DNA of 64,000 bases from Solitalea lacus (GTDB lineage Bacteria; Bacteroidota; Bacteroidia; Sphingobacteriales; Sphingobacteriaceae). Shown one piece after another: positions 1 to 8,822 of this stretch (positions are counted from its first letter, which is position 1; each line of letters begins with the position of its first letter). The notes beneath the pieces were generated by a model. It saw nothing but the letters and a program-made list of their open reading frames with translations, searched no databases and had not been told where the DNA came from. Both the position numbers and the translations under genes were made by a program. Location: NCBI RefSeq assembly GCF_022014595.1, contig NZ_CP091740.1, positions 1,364,001 to 1,428,000 on the forward strand. Direction: 5' to 3'.

Positions 1-560
1 GATCCTGCTGTATGGTAATGCGCGGCTTCTAGTTGTTGAAGTTTGTTGTCGGTTGCATTCATCAACAAAAAAGCAGTCATTAGTAGTATTTCGGCAATAA
101 GGATATAATTGGCATCACTTACTGGCCAACCTTTCATCTCAACTCCAGAAAAGCGTTTTAAATGAATTATGTTTCGTCGAATTAGAAAGATTATGCAGGC
201 TAATAATACGCCTACGGCCAGAAATTCAAATGAACCAATAAGGAAATTATAGAGCCCTCCGGCAAAGGATAAAATACGGTGTGTGCCGAATATTCCATCA
301 ATAATAATTTCCAAGACTTCAATGTTAATGATAATAAATCCTGCATAAATCAGGATATGGAAGAATCCGGCAATAGGTCTAGTCATCATTTTCGACTGTC
401 CTAAGGCTACCATCGCCATTGTTCTCCAGCGTTCGGAAGGGTTGTCGGAACGATCAATGTCTTTTCCTAGTAAAATATTCCTTCGGATTGTTTTTACATT
501 ACGTGCAAAAAGCCAAATAGCGGCTATTGCAATGAGTACGAATAATAGCTGTTCAAGCAT
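1..560 (-). CDS. Membrane subunit of an Fe-S oxidoreductase-like protein (partial)
   Basis: An open frame runs from the ATG at 558-560 off the left edge of the window, giving 186 codons without a stop. The protein starts MLEQLLFVLIAIAAIWLFAR and has several hydrophobic segments separated by basic loops (for example RRNIIHLKRF). This resembles the N-terminal membrane part of the Bacteroidota proteins annotated as (Fe-S)-binding proteins, which pair a nitrate-reductase-gamma-like membrane domain with a C-terminal HdrD/GlpC-type iron-sulfur domain. The C-terminal cysteine motifs would lie outside the window, so the assignment rests on the membrane half only. It would act in the inner membrane in electron transfer. 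Confidence 0.6.
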   Translation of the reverse strand, partial: MLEQLLFVLIAIAAIWLFARNVKTIRRNILLGKDIDRSDNPSERWRTMAMVALGQSKMMTRPIAGFFHILIYAGFIIINIEVLEIIIDGIFGTHRILSFAGGLYNFLIGSFEFLAVGVLLACIIFLIRRNIIHLKRFSGVEMKGWPVSDANYILIAEILLMTAFLLMNATDNKLQQLEAAHYHTAG

Positions 561-797
561 AAGGTTTTTTGATCAGAGTATGTCGCTAAAATAATAATTC
601 ATAAAAATAAACCAATTTTTAAAACGGTCTATTTTCTACTTAGAATCGATATAAATTGCTGGTTTGTCTTAATGTGATTATTAAATATTCTTTTGTTTGG
701 ATTACTTTTTAATTTAAATATACCAGTTTTGGTAAAATTATTTGTGCAGATAATCTGATACTTAAGGGTAAACTGTATTAAAAATGCGAAAAACCTT
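561..797. other. AT-rich intergenic region without a gene
   Basis: This stretch separates the leftward membrane protein from the tRNA-Phe promoter. A 72-codon minus-strand frame here (629-847) runs through the tRNA promoter, is rich in Lys, Phe and Ile, resembles no family I know, and is judged a chance frame. I see no other structure. Confidence 0.5.
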
Positions 798-827
798 TTT
801 GATTTGAACAAAAAGATACTACATTTG
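798..827 (+). promoter_or_regulatory. Promoter of the tRNA-Phe pair
   Basis: TTTG at 798-801, an 18-nt spacer and TACATTTG at 820-827 match the Bacteroidota sigma-70 pattern (TTTG, about 19 nt, TAnnTTTG). Transcription would start near 833, about 45 nt before the first tRNA. The bases after the -7 element read CAGTCC, the same as in the rpsT promoter at 27890-27920. Confidence 0.75.
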
Positions 828-878
828 CAGTCCCAAAACAAACCCAAAAAGATTCTCTTAAAGAGGTTTGTTAAAGGA

Positions 879-951
879 GGTGATGTAGCTCAGTTGGTAG
901 AGCAAAGGACTGAAAATCCTTGTGTCGCTGGTTCGATCCCGGCCATCACCA
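879..951 (+). tRNA. tRNA-Phe (GAA), first copy
   Basis: The 73-nt cloverleaf has acceptor stem GGTGATG/CATCACC, D arm GCTC...GAGC, anticodon stem AAGGA/TCCTT around loop CTGAAAA (anticodon GAA), T arm GCTGG/CCGGC with loop TTCGATC, and discriminator A. The 3' CCA is not encoded (the sequence continues CAAAA), so it must be added by CCA-adding enzyme. It forms one transcription unit with the identical copy 13 nt downstream. Confidence 0.97.
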
Positions 952-964
952 CAAAACACCGAAA

Positions 965-1037
965 GGTGATGTAGCTCAGTTGGTAGAGCAAAGGACTGAA
1001 AATCCTTGTGTCGCTGGTTCGATCCCGGCCATCACCA
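965..1037 (+). tRNA. tRNA-Phe (GAA), second copy
   Basis: It is base-for-base identical to the first copy over all 73 nt, with the same GAA anticodon and again no encoded CCA. Thirteen nt separate the two copies, so they are surely cotranscribed and processed from one precursor. The hairpin just downstream ends the unit. Confidence 0.97.
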
Positions 1038-1040
1038 CAG

Positions 1041-1066
1041 AAAAAGCCCCATTGGGGCTTTTTTTC
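1041..1066 (+). terminator. Rho-independent terminator of the tRNA-Phe unit
   Basis: AAAAAGCCCC-ATT-GGGGCTTTTTTT forms a stem with a 3-nt loop and a run of seven T residues, starting 3 nt after the discriminator of the second tRNA. Confidence 0.92.
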
Positions 1067-1106
1067 TTTAATGTCTTTTCGTTAATAATCTCCAGCAAGT
1101 AGAATA

Positions 1107-1316
1107 TTAAATACGCCCGAACCTGCGTTTGTATCCATAAAGCTTTCTTTTTTGTACAAAAACGATCATAACCAGAGTTGGAATGACCAAAAACGATAAC
1201 CATTTAAATACAAAATAGGAATCAACGTTGTAAAGGGCATTTAAGGTTTCTTCTGAAAAACCGATTTTAACAAGGAGAGCGCTTACTTTTGATGATAAAT
1301 CTGAAAGTAGCAACAT
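1107..1316 (-). CDS. Small single-span membrane protein, unknown function
   Basis: From the ATG at 1314-1316 this encodes 69 residues. An acidic-to-neutral N-terminal half (MLLLSDLSSKVSALLVKIGF) is followed by one hydrophobic segment at about residues 35-52 (FVFKWLSFLVIPTLVMIVFV) and a strongly basic tail (KRKLYGYKRRFGRI). This is the charge pattern of a single-pass membrane protein with a cytoplasmic C terminus. The reading frame extends to a TTG at 1370, but the ATG gives the more natural start. I do not recognise a family. It lies on the same strand as tdk and is separated from it by a 19-bp inverted repeat. It may be a genuine small gene, but coding evidence is modest. Confidence 0.45.
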   Translation of the reverse strand: MLLLSDLSSKVSALLVKIGFSEETLNALYNVDSYFVFKWLSFLVIPTLVMIVFVQKRKLYGYKRRFGRI

Positions 1317-1348
1317 ATTTTTGGTGTTTGGGTTTGATTGTCTCCTAA

Positions 1349-1403
1349 AATAGGAAAATAATTTAACCAAAAATAAAATTTTTTGTTAAATTATTTTCCT
1401 ATT
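1349..1403. repeat. 19-bp perfect inverted repeat between two minus-strand genes
   Basis: AATAGGAAAATAATTTAAC (1349-1367) is exactly complementary to 1385-1403, leaving a 17-nt A/T loop. It lies just after the tdk stop codon (1412-1414) and before the small membrane-protein gene. The stem is AT-rich, so it may be a weak terminator, an mRNA 3'-end stabiliser or a leftover of a small repeat element. Confidence 0.7.
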
Positions 1404-1411
1404 AGCTATGT

Positions 1412-1987
1412 TTATCTGTCAAGATTGAAACAAACCCGACAACGTGGTTCATAACTTCCTTTTTCGCCCAATAGTATTGTAGTTTCATTTTCAGTGAGCC
1501 GGTAGGAACGGCTTGCAGGAACTCCACAGCGAACGCAAACTGCAGTGATTTTGGTAACAAACTCAGCTATTGCCATTAATTTAGGGATGGGGCCAAACGG
1601 TTTACCAGTATAATCCATGTCTAAACCTGCAACAATTACTCTAACACCTTTGTTAGCCAATGATTCACACACATTAGGTAGTTCATCGTCAAAAAACTGC
1701 GCTTCATCAATACCTACTACCTGGGTAGTACTGCCTAATAACAGTATTGAAGAGGCGTTTTCTACAGGGGTTGATTGAATTGAATTTAAATCGTGTGAAA
1801 CAACGGCACTAGCATCATAACGGATATCAATGGTAGGTTTAAATATTTCCACTTTTAGCCTTGCAATTTGTGCCCGTCGCAAACGTCTTAATAACTCTTC
1901 GGTTTTTCCAGAAAACATAGGGCCGCAAATAATTTCGATACTGCCACGTTGAAATATTTTTGGTCGTTCAATTCCCTCGTTTATCAT
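1412..1987 (-). CDS. tdk: Thymidine kinase
   Basis: Tdk phosphorylates thymidine to dTMP with ATP in the pyrimidine salvage pathway, in the cytosol. The 191-residue protein is of normal length for the type II (TK1-like) family. The P-loop GPMFSGKT is at residues 22-29, the Walker B/lid motif VGIDEAQFF is near residue 93, and paired cysteines (CVRC and CRVC) in the C-terminal half make the structural zinc site. The ATG at 1985-1987 is preferred over a TTG two codons upstream. A TAAATTTG -7-like element lies at 1995-2002 on the minus strand, only about 8 nt from the start codon, so the leader would be very short if it is used. Confidence 0.96.
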   Translation of the reverse strand: MINEGIERPKIFQRGSIEIICGPMFSGKTEELLRRLRRAQIARLKVEIFKPTIDIRYDASAVVSHDLNSIQSTPVENASSILLLGSTTQVVGIDEAQFFDDELPNVCESLANKGVRVIVAGLDMDYTGKPFGPIPKLMAIAEFVTKITAVCVRCGVPASRSYRLTENETTILLGEKGSYEPRCRVCFNLDR

Positions 1988-2176
1988 CCACAATCAAATT
2001 TAGGTTCTTCAAAAACGAATATGCGTAATAAAATGCTAAAAAATATTGCTGTTGATAAGTAGATAAGTTCTTGTTTCTCATTTTATAAACATAAATTGTC
2101 TGTTAAGTTCTGTGCATAATTTTTTATTTTTGATACAAATTGAACCATAGTTACGTTACTTCTTAAACTGAAAACC

Positions 2177-3013
2177 ATGACTCGCGAAGATATTTTAGGC
2201 CGAATTGGAGCTATTTTGGAGGAACTCAAAACTGAGTGCCGTAGTTTATATGTACAACATCATGTAACAGCTATTGATTTGGAATTATTTGAAGCCAATG
2301 CCAAGTTTTTAAAAGAGCATATAGCGATTTTGAAAAGAATTGTTGAACAAGAGAATATAGTTCCAGCGACTAGCCCAAGCTTTGAGAGTGAGGATAATAA
2401 AGTAGTATCAGTTAATGAATTGATTGCTAAGATTGGTGACATGGAAACAAAAGTTCAAGAAGTGAAATCTGAGCCGCCAATCGTTGAGTCAAAGTTTGAA
2501 GAACAGATTCCACAAGATAAAGAAAAGGAGACTTTTGTATCTGCACCCTCAGCTTCAATAGAGGAAGTCATGCTTAAGGTTGAGGAAAAGGCTGAAGAGC
2601 TTAATGCAACCATTGATGAACAGCCTGAGTTGACTCTTGAAGAAAAACTCAAAAGAGAAGAAGAGGCTTGGGCAGAGTTAAATAAACGATTTCAGACAAA
2701 AGTGCCGAGTGTAAATGATAAAATCTCGTCAATTAATAAAGATAAAGTGGAGGTAAACACTTCATTTAATGTTCCGGTTACGGATTTGAGAAAAGCTATC
2801 GGTTTAAATGATAAGTTCGCATTTATAAAAGGGCTGTTCAATAATAGTGTAGAAGCTTTTGAGCACGCAATAGCTGATTTAAATGCATGTCATAATTATG
2901 AAGAAGCCAATCGAATAATAGAAGATCATTTGGCTCCAAAGTTTAGCTGGTCTTTAAAGCCTGAGCTGCTAGAACAATTTAATGCTCTTGTAAAAAAACG
3001 CTTTAACGTATAA
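2177..3013 (+). CDS. Conserved Bacteroidota protein of unknown function
   Basis: The 278-residue soluble protein has an N-terminal helical segment (residues 1-60), a long acidic, low-complexity middle (about 65-215, rich in Glu, Lys and Ser), and a conserved-looking C-terminal region (about 205-278) with LRKAIGLNDKFAFIKGLFNN and a YEEANRIIEDHLAPKFSW stretch. This C-terminal module recurs, to my knowledge, in uncharacterised Bacteroidota proteins; no function is established. There is no signal peptide or membrane segment. The last 11 bp overlap the 3' end of the converging rodA gene, an unusually tight tail-to-tail arrangement that leaves no room for a shared terminator. Confidence 0.8.
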   Translation: MTREDILGRIGAILEELKTECRSLYVQHHVTAIDLELFEANAKFLKEHIAILKRIVEQENIVPATSPSFESEDNKVVSVNELIAKIGDMETKVQEVKSEPPIVESKFEEQIPQDKEKETFVSAPSASIEEVMLKVEEKAEELNATIDEQPELTLEEKLKREEEAWAELNKRFQTKVPSVNDKISSINKDKVEVNTSFNVPVTDLRKAIGLNDKFAFIKGLFNNSVEAFEHAIADLNACHNYEEANRIIEDHLAPKFSWSLKPELLEQFNALVKKRFNV

Positions 3014-4271
3014 TTCCGTTTCGGTTGGTATCGAGCTTTATCAGAATAAATAAAAGGATGGTAAAGCTCCATAATGAAGATCCTCCATAGCTGATAAAAG
3101 GTAACGGAATACCTATTACAGGCATAATTCCAATGGTCATACCAATATTGATGAATAAGTGGAAGAAGATGATGGATGCCACCCCATAGCCATATACCCT
3201 TGAAAATGTGGAACGCTGTCGTTCTGCTAAGGCAATTATCCTCATCAACAACACTGAGTAGAGGCCAAGTACTACCAAACTTCCCAAAAATCCCCATTCT
3301 TCTCCTACAGTACAGAAGATAAAGTCTGTGCTTTGCTCTGGTACAAAGTCATACTTGGTTTGTGTCCCTTTTAAAAATCCTTTTCCTAATAATTGGCCGG
3401 AACCAATTGCTATTTTCGATTGGTTAACATTATATCCAATTCCTTTAGGGTCAACTTTCTTTCCCAACAATAGATCAATACGGTCACGCTGGTGAGGTTT
3501 AAGCACATTGTTAAAAGTATAGTTAACGGCTGTAACCAATGTAATAGCTAAAACAGCACTTCCGATGATGAGGGTGTAATGTCTCCTAACCCTTCTATCT
3601 TTCCATAGTAGAAATCCAACAATTACTAGCAAGGTAATGATAATGTACGATTGAGGTATTAGCAGGGAAAGAACAAAAAGTATTACGGAAATTAAGCCAA
3701 AAACAAGGTAGAATGGAGGAAGTCCTTCTCGATACAATACTAAAAAGAATGACATAAAAACCATTGCAGAGCCTGCATCTGGTTGTAATAAAATAAGTAA
3801 AACTGGGGTGAAAACTAAAGAAAAGCATTTGAGCTGATCACTAAAATCACCCAGCTTTAAAGTATTAGAACCTAAAAATCTGGCCAAAGCAAGACTGGAA
3901 GCTACTTTTGCAAACTCAGCAGGTTGCAGTCGGAAACTTCCAATTTCAAACCAAGCTCTATTACCGCCAACCAGCTTACCCACAAAGAGAACGGCTACTA
4001 ACAGTATAAGCGTTATACCGTAAAAAGCATAAGCAGAGAAGTTAAAAAACTTGGAGTCAATGAGCAATATGGCGGTAATTATAATTACTGAAGTTAAAAT
4101 CCAGATTAGTTGTTTACCATAATTACGACTCATGTCAAAAATGCTCGAATGATCAGCATCATAAACTGCAGCATAAATGTTAAGCCATCCAATTAATACT
4201 AAGCACAAATAAATAATGATCGTGATCCAATCAACGTTATAAAAAGGGCTGGTTTGTTGTTTCTGGTTCAT
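3003..4271 (-). CDS. rodA: Rod-shape-determining glycosyltransferase RodA (SEDS family)
   Basis: RodA polymerises lipid II into glycan strands together with PBP2 during lateral wall growth. The 422-residue protein has about ten membrane segments and the family signatures NRAWFEIGSFRLQPAEFAKV, a DFVPEQSTDFIFCTVGEEWG loop and the C-terminal GIPLPFISYGGSSL motif. The last two are diagnostic of RodA/FtsW proteins. It is the last gene of the mreB-mreC-mreD-mrdA-rodA series and starts 2 nt after the mrdA stop codon, so it is translationally coupled. Its 3' end overlaps the convergent gene at 2177-3013. Confidence 0.96.
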   Translation of the reverse strand: MNQKQQTSPFYNVDWITIIIYLCLVLIGWLNIYAAVYDADHSSIFDMSRNYGKQLIWILTSVIIITAILLIDSKFFNFSAYAFYGITLILLVAVLFVGKLVGGNRAWFEIGSFRLQPAEFAKVASSLALARFLGSNTLKLGDFSDQLKCFSLVFTPVLLILLQPDAGSAMVFMSFFLVLYREGLPPFYLVFGLISVILFVLSLLIPQSYIIITLLVIVGFLLWKDRRVRRHYTLIIGSAVLAITLVTAVNYTFNNVLKPHQRDRIDLLLGKKVDPKGIGYNVNQSKIAIGSGQLLGKGFLKGTQTKYDFVPEQSTDFIFCTVGEEWGFLGSLVVLGLYSVLLMRIIALAERQRSTFSRVYGYGVASIIFFHLFINIGMTIGIMPVIGIPLPFISYGGSSLWSFTILLFILIKLDTNRNGIIR

Positions 4272-4273
4272 TG

Positions 4274-6265
4274 TTAACGCTGTGCTTTCTCTTTTTTAAT
4301 TGTTTCGAGCTTCTCTTCTTTGCTTGGCTGCGCTGTTATTCCAGTTTTCTTTGTGTCAGAAGTGGTTGGTTTACCATCCTTGGTTTTAATGGTCGCCCCC
4401 TTTGGAGTATCTTCTTTCTTTTTGATATTACCGCTGGCATTAAATTCGTCACCAGGCAATAAACTAGCATTTAAGATACGATCCTCATAATATTTAGGTC
4501 GTGTTATCGAGTCTCGGACGTATTTTTCAATCATCAAACTGGCAATTGGAGCCGCCCATGTAGCACCATAACCTGCATTTTCTACCATAACCGCTATCGC
4601 AATCTTTGGGTTGTCTTTTGGAGCAAAACCCATAAACACAGAGTGGTTTTTACCATGTGGATTTTGGGCTGTTCCTGTTTTTCCACAAATTGAAATATCA
4701 GCAATTCGGGCATTGGTTGCTGTACCTGCCAGAATTACCCTTTCCATTCCATCTATTACCGGAGGAAAGTATCTCTGATCAATGCCAACATAATTTTTTT
4801 CTGAAAACTCAGGGCGAATATGTTTTTTATCACCAATGGCTTTTACCAAGTGAGGGCGATAATAATAACCACGATTGGCTATAGCCGCCATAACGTTTGC
4901 CATTTGTAAAGGTGTAATGCCCAATTCCCCCTGGCCAATTGCTAAAGAAATCACCGTTGATGACTTCCAATGGTTAGCTCCATAAATCTTATCGTAATAC
5001 TTATGGGTTGGTAATAATCCCTTTAGTTCATTTGGTAAATCAATCTCCAATTTGGTTCCAATTCCAAATTTCGCAATCGCATCTCTCCAAGCGGTATATG
5101 CATCCTCAGAGGTCATTCCAGGGTGATTATCAATCATTGTTTTAAAAGCCCAGCAATAATAAGCATTACATGAGTTCTGGATCGATTCAACCATGTTTTG
5201 AGGCGAGTGATTGTGTTCGCATTTTACAAAATGCCCCCCTGCACGATAACCCCCGCCACATGGGAAGCGCTGCTCTGGGGTGATAAGCCCCATTTGTTGG
5301 CCAATGAGCGCTTGAATAGCCTTAAAAGTTGATCCTGGTGGATATTGAGCTTGAATAGGTCGGATAAATAATGGTTTTAGCGGATCCTTCAATAATTTCA
5401 TGTAATTGTTTCCCCGCACACGGCCTACCAAAAGGTTGGGGTCGTAATTAGGTGCACTTACAAATGCTAAAATTTCACCAGTTGAAGGCTCAATGGCAAC
5501 AATACTACCTAATTTATTTTTCATTAGGTCTTCGCCGTACTTTTGAAGCTTGGCATCTAATGAAGTAATCATTCTGTCGCCTGGAACAGCAGCAGTATCG
5601 TATTTTCCTTCGTCAAAACTTCCCTGCTCCCGATTGAATACATCCACCATTACACGCTTAATACCACGTTGACCACGTAACAATTGTTCGTAAGATCGTT
5701 CGATACCACTTATTCCTATGTAATCTCCCTGACGATAATCACCTTTAGAAAGTTCAATAATTCTATCATTGACCTCCCCGATATATCCTAAGACGTGAGC
5801 TGCAATTGGTTCTGGATATTTTCTGAGCGTTCGATTTTGTACGAAGAACCCAGGGAATTGAAACAGATGCTCTTGTAACCGGGCATAAGTTTCAGATGAA
5901 AGTTGCTTTTCAAGCAAAGAGGCCTTTACAGGGGAAAACTCCCGGGCCTTTTTTAATTTACCTATGAACTTTTCTTTTTCTACCTCGATTAGCTGACAAA
6001 GTAATAGCGTGTCAAACTGCTTAATGCTTTTGGGAACCACCATTAAGTCGTAAACAGGTTCATTTTGAACCAAAATAGTGTTGTTTCGGTCATAAATTAC
6101 TCCTCTTGGAGGGTAGACAACCAAACGTCTTAATACATTATTGTTGGCAAAATCCAGATATCGGTCGTCGATTATTTGAATATAAAACAGGCGAGCAATA
6201 AGCAAAAAAACAGCCGTAAGGATAATCGACTGAATTATAAATTTCCGCTGAAAAAAACTGTTCAT
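4274..6265 (-). CDS. mrdA: Penicillin-binding protein 2 (elongation transpeptidase)
   Basis: This class B PBP cross-links peptidoglycan in the elongasome, partnered with RodA. It has an N-terminal membrane anchor (residues about 11-30), the PBP dimer domain with the YPPRGVIYDRN motif at 51-61, and a transpeptidase domain with the active-site STFK at 312-315, SCN at 365-367 and KTG at 529-531. The 663-residue length is in the usual range. The last 60 or so residues form a Lys/Thr-rich, disordered tail after the catalytic domain, a common add-on in Bacteroidota. Its start overlaps the mreD stop (TAATG), indicating tight coupling. Confidence 0.96.
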   Translation of the reverse strand: MNSFFQRKFIIQSIILTAVFLLIARLFYIQIIDDRYLDFANNNVLRRLVVYPPRGVIYDRNNTILVQNEPVYDLMVVPKSIKQFDTLLLCQLIEVEKEKFIGKLKKAREFSPVKASLLEKQLSSETYARLQEHLFQFPGFFVQNRTLRKYPEPIAAHVLGYIGEVNDRIIELSKGDYRQGDYIGISGIERSYEQLLRGQRGIKRVMVDVFNREQGSFDEGKYDTAAVPGDRMITSLDAKLQKYGEDLMKNKLGSIVAIEPSTGEILAFVSAPNYDPNLLVGRVRGNNYMKLLKDPLKPLFIRPIQAQYPPGSTFKAIQALIGQQMGLITPEQRFPCGGGYRAGGHFVKCEHNHSPQNMVESIQNSCNAYYCWAFKTMIDNHPGMTSEDAYTAWRDAIAKFGIGTKLEIDLPNELKGLLPTHKYYDKIYGANHWKSSTVISLAIGQGELGITPLQMANVMAAIANRGYYYRPHLVKAIGDKKHIRPEFSEKNYVGIDQRYFPPVIDGMERVILAGTATNARIADISICGKTGTAQNPHGKNHSVFMGFAPKDNPKIAIAVMVENAGYGATWAAPIASLMIEKYVRDSITRPKYYEDRILNASLLPGDEFNASGNIKKKEDTPKGATIKTKDGKPTTSDTKKTGITAQPSKEEKLETIKKEKAQR

Positions 6266-6774
6266 TAACGTCTTTTGCTACCGAATAAATACTGACTAAT
6301 AATAATCAAAGTTAAGGTATATATCGAACTTATAAGTGCTTTGGTTGTAGCTGAAATAAATTCGCTAATGCGGAAGTACTCAATGTTCAATAAAAATACG
6401 TGGTGAATGATCACCATAATGGCACTATAAGTAAAAAACCACTTAAAGCTGTAGTTTCTTATAGTTGGTTCAGGTAAAAATTCACCTCCTTTGGGTATCA
6501 TCACTGTCAAAAGTCCAATTCTGCAGAATGCTGTTAAAACACATGCTGAAGCATGTAGTCCAATTGTGTTTGAAAATACATCAACAGAAAATCCTAATGC
6601 AAATGAAAGCAAAAATACCCAAAACGTAGGCATTGAAACCGGTAACAGAATAATGAATAGGATGTATAAATATGGAACTGCAATGTTATACAGCGAAAGA
6701 TTAGTTAAGAAAAATACCTGAAATATAACCAGGAATATGAATCGGAATATGTTAGCAGCAATAAGTCTAATCAT
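6265..6774 (-). CDS. mreD: Rod shape-determining protein MreD
   Basis: MreD is the small multi-pass membrane component that links MreC to the elongation complex. This 169-residue protein has about five hydrophobic segments, starting with ANIFRFIFLVIFQVFFLTNL, and the family-typical YNIAVPYLYILFIILLPVSM stretch. Sequence conservation in MreD is low in general, and the assignment rests heavily on position between mreC and mrdA. It overlaps the mreC stop by 8 nt at its 5' end and the mrdA start by 1 nt at its 3' end. Confidence 0.92.
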   Translation of the reverse strand: MIRLIAANIFRFIFLVIFQVFFLTNLSLYNIAVPYLYILFIILLPVSMPTFWVFLLSFALGFSVDVFSNTIGLHASACVLTAFCRIGLLTVMIPKGGEFLPEPTIRNYSFKWFFTYSAIMVIIHHVFLLNIEYFRISEFISATTKALISSIYTLTLIIISQYLFGSKRR

Positions 6775-7609
6775 GGCTCAAATTGGATTCGAGTTTCTGC
6801 TTTTCTTGAATGAATTTATCTTGAACAACGTAAACGTATTGTAAACGTTGAAAATCAGTTGAAAGTAACACTTCAACATTAAGTAAGCTTTCGCCAGTTT
6901 GCTTAGGAGCGTCTATCACTTTTCCTAATGATACATTTTCAGGAAATAATGAGTATCCGGTTGTAACAACTTTTTCTCCTTTTTTTACCGTTACGTGATT
7001 CGGGATTTCTTTTAAGACAGCAATACGCGGATTAGTGCCTTGCCATACTAAAGATCCGATTACGTTTGTTGAAGCCAACTTAACACTGATTTTACTGTCT
7101 TTGTGTAATAAAGACATCACAGTACAAAAGTGATCCGATACATCTCTTACAATACCCACAACACCTTGGTCTGCAATAACTCCCATGCCCGGTTTTATTC
7201 CATGACGAGCACCTCTGTTTAAGGTAAGGAAGTTGCTCTGATAATTAACTGTGTTGTTAACAACCTTGGCTTCTATATATGAGTACTGCTGAATTTTCAT
7301 GGAATCTTGCTTCAGAGTATCAACAATAGTAGCTTTTTTAACGGAATCATTATAGAAAACCGAAGGAAGCATGTTCCGAAGTTTGGCGTTTTCAGCAACT
7401 AAACTATCATTAACACGACCCAGTTGAAGGTAGCTTTTAAAGTCGTTTGAAGCTGAATAAAGATTTCCTATGAAGTGGTTGGATGAATTAATAAATGTAG
7501 TTTTTTGGTAGTCGTTATTTTGAATAAGCAGAATAATTGCGATAACCTCAAAAATAACAAACAGAAAGAATGCGTGGAAACGAAGTATGAATAGCCAAAG
7601 GTTACGCAT
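6767..7609 (-). CDS. mreC: Rod shape-determining protein MreC
   Basis: MreC is a bitopic periplasmic scaffold that activates PBP2. The 280-residue product has one N-terminal membrane segment (about residues 10-30, FHAFFLFVIFEVIAIILLIQ), a coiled-coil stretch around residues 60-80 (LGRVNDSLVAENAKLRNML) and the beta-rich core with NTVNYQSNFLTLNRGARHGI and KPGMGVIADQGVVGIVRDVS. These are hallmarks of the family. About 100 nt separate it from the upstream mreB gene, and that gap carries an inverted repeat (7641-7697) which could adjust the ratio of mreB to mreCD expression. Confidence 0.96.
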   Translation of the reverse strand: MRNLWLFILRFHAFFLFVIFEVIAIILLIQNNDYQKTTFINSSNHFIGNLYSASNDFKSYLQLGRVNDSLVAENAKLRNMLPSVFYNDSVKKATIVDTLKQDSMKIQQYSYIEAKVVNNTVNYQSNFLTLNRGARHGIKPGMGVIADQGVVGIVRDVSDHFCTVMSLLHKDSKISVKLASTNVIGSLVWQGTNPRIAVLKEIPNHVTVKKGEKVVTTGYSLFPENVSLGKVIDAPKQTGESLLNVEVLLSTDFQRLQYVYVVQDKFIQEKQKLESNLSHD

Positions 7610-7640
7610 TGGTTTAGTTTAATGGTGTGAATGATTAAAC

Positions 7641-7697
7641 GAAAGAATGATAGAGTGTTTGAATTATTCGCCCATTCTATCATTCCGTCATTCTTTC
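7641..7697 (-). repeat. Nested inverted repeats between mreB and mreC
   Basis: On the minus strand, GAATGATAGAATG (7673-7685) pairs with CACTCTATCATTC (7645-7657) with one mismatch. A second arm GAAAGAATGA (7688-7697) pairs perfectly with 7641-7650. The two foldings share the same downstream bases, so they exclude or extend one another. No U-run follows, so a plain intrinsic terminator is unlikely. Confidence 0.65.
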
Positions 7698-7707
7698 ATC
7701 GTATTGT

Positions 7708-8730
7708 TTACGGCATCAAAAATCTGAAATTCTCAATATTTTTAAGTGCGATACCAGTACCGCGAACAACTGCACGAAGTGGGTCTTCTGCAACATGCAC
7801 AGGCAGTTTGGTTTTAGCAGCAATACGCTTATCTAAACCACGTAATAAAGCACCTCCACCAGTTAAGTAGATACCAGTTTGGAAAATATCGGCAGAAAGT
7901 TCAGGAGGAGTAATCTCCAAGGCTTTCAAAATTGCTTCTTCAATTTTTGAAATCGATTTATCTAAGCAGTGTGCAATTTCGGTATACGAAACCATGATTT
8001 GCTTAGGAACACCAGTCATCAAATCGCGACCTTGAACGGCGAAATCAGCAGGAGGTTCTTGTAATTCAGCCAAAGCTGAACCAACCTCGATTTTAATTTT
8101 TTCCGCAGTACGGTCTCCAATTAAAATATTGTGCTGACGACGCATATAGTTTACAATATCCGAATCGAAGTTATCACCGGCTACGCGAATCGATTGATCG
8201 CAAACGATACCTCCTAAGGCAATAACGGCAATTTCGGTAGTTCCACCACCAATATCAATAATCATGTTGCCCATTGGCTCTTCCACATCAATACCAATAC
8301 CGATTGCAGCAGCCATAGGTTCATGGATTAAGTATACTTCTTTTGCTCCGGCAATTTCTGCTGAGTCACGTACGGCACGTTTCTCAACTTCAGTAATACC
8401 CGAAGGGATACAAATAACCATACGGAGAGAAGGGAATAACCATCCTTTACCACCATTGATCATTTTGATAAACCCACGGATCATGTGTTCGGCAGCGTCA
8501 AAGTCGGCAATTACACCGTCTTTTAATGGTCGAACTGTTTTAATATTCTCATGCGTTTTACCATCCATTTGCATTGCCTGTCGGCCAATGGCGATCATCT
8601 TGCCACTTTTGCGGTCAAGGGCCACTATTGACGGCTCATCAACTACTACTTTATCGTTATGGATAATTAGGGTATTGGCAGTACCTAAATCAATTGCGAT
8701 TTCCTGGGTAAAAAAGTTAAACAGTCCCAT
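7708..8730 (-). CDS. mreB: Rod shape-determining protein MreB (bacterial actin)
   Basis: MreB forms membrane-associated filaments that organise lateral peptidoglycan synthesis. The 340-residue length and motifs are canonical: the phosphate-1 loop IAIDLGTANTLI near the N terminus, NMIIDIGGGTTEIAVIALGG for phosphate-2, and the adenosine motif TGIYLTGGGALLRGLDKRI near the C terminus. It is the first gene of the mre/mrd series and lies about 90 nt downstream of purH on the same strand, an arrangement common in Bacteroidota. The N-terminal MGLFNFF hydrophobic patch is a plausible membrane-binding segment. Confidence 0.98.
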   Translation of the reverse strand: MGLFNFFTQEIAIDLGTANTLIIHNDKVVVDEPSIVALDRKSGKMIAIGRQAMQMDGKTHENIKTVRPLKDGVIADFDAAEHMIRGFIKMINGGKGWLFPSLRMVICIPSGITEVEKRAVRDSAEIAGAKEVYLIHEPMAAAIGIGIDVEEPMGNMIIDIGGGTTEIAVIALGGIVCDQSIRVAGDNFDSDIVNYMRRQHNILIGDRTAEKIKIEVGSALAELQEPPADFAVQGRDLMTGVPKQIMVSYTEIAHCLDKSISKIEEAILKALEITPPELSADIFQTGIYLTGGGALLRGLDKRIAAKTKLPVHVAEDPLRAVVRGTGIALKNIENFRFLMP

Positions 8731-8822
8731 TCGGTTGTCGTTCGGTTATAATTATTAATTCTTACTTACTTGTTTACGAAACATGCCTGATTTTTAGATT
8801 AACTAGCTGTTAAATATAAAAA

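Noticed and set aside
629-847. 72-codon minus-strand ORF between the membrane protein and the tRNA genes
   Set aside because: It runs through the tRNA-Phe promoter, has a biased Lys/Phe/Ile composition and no start-site support.
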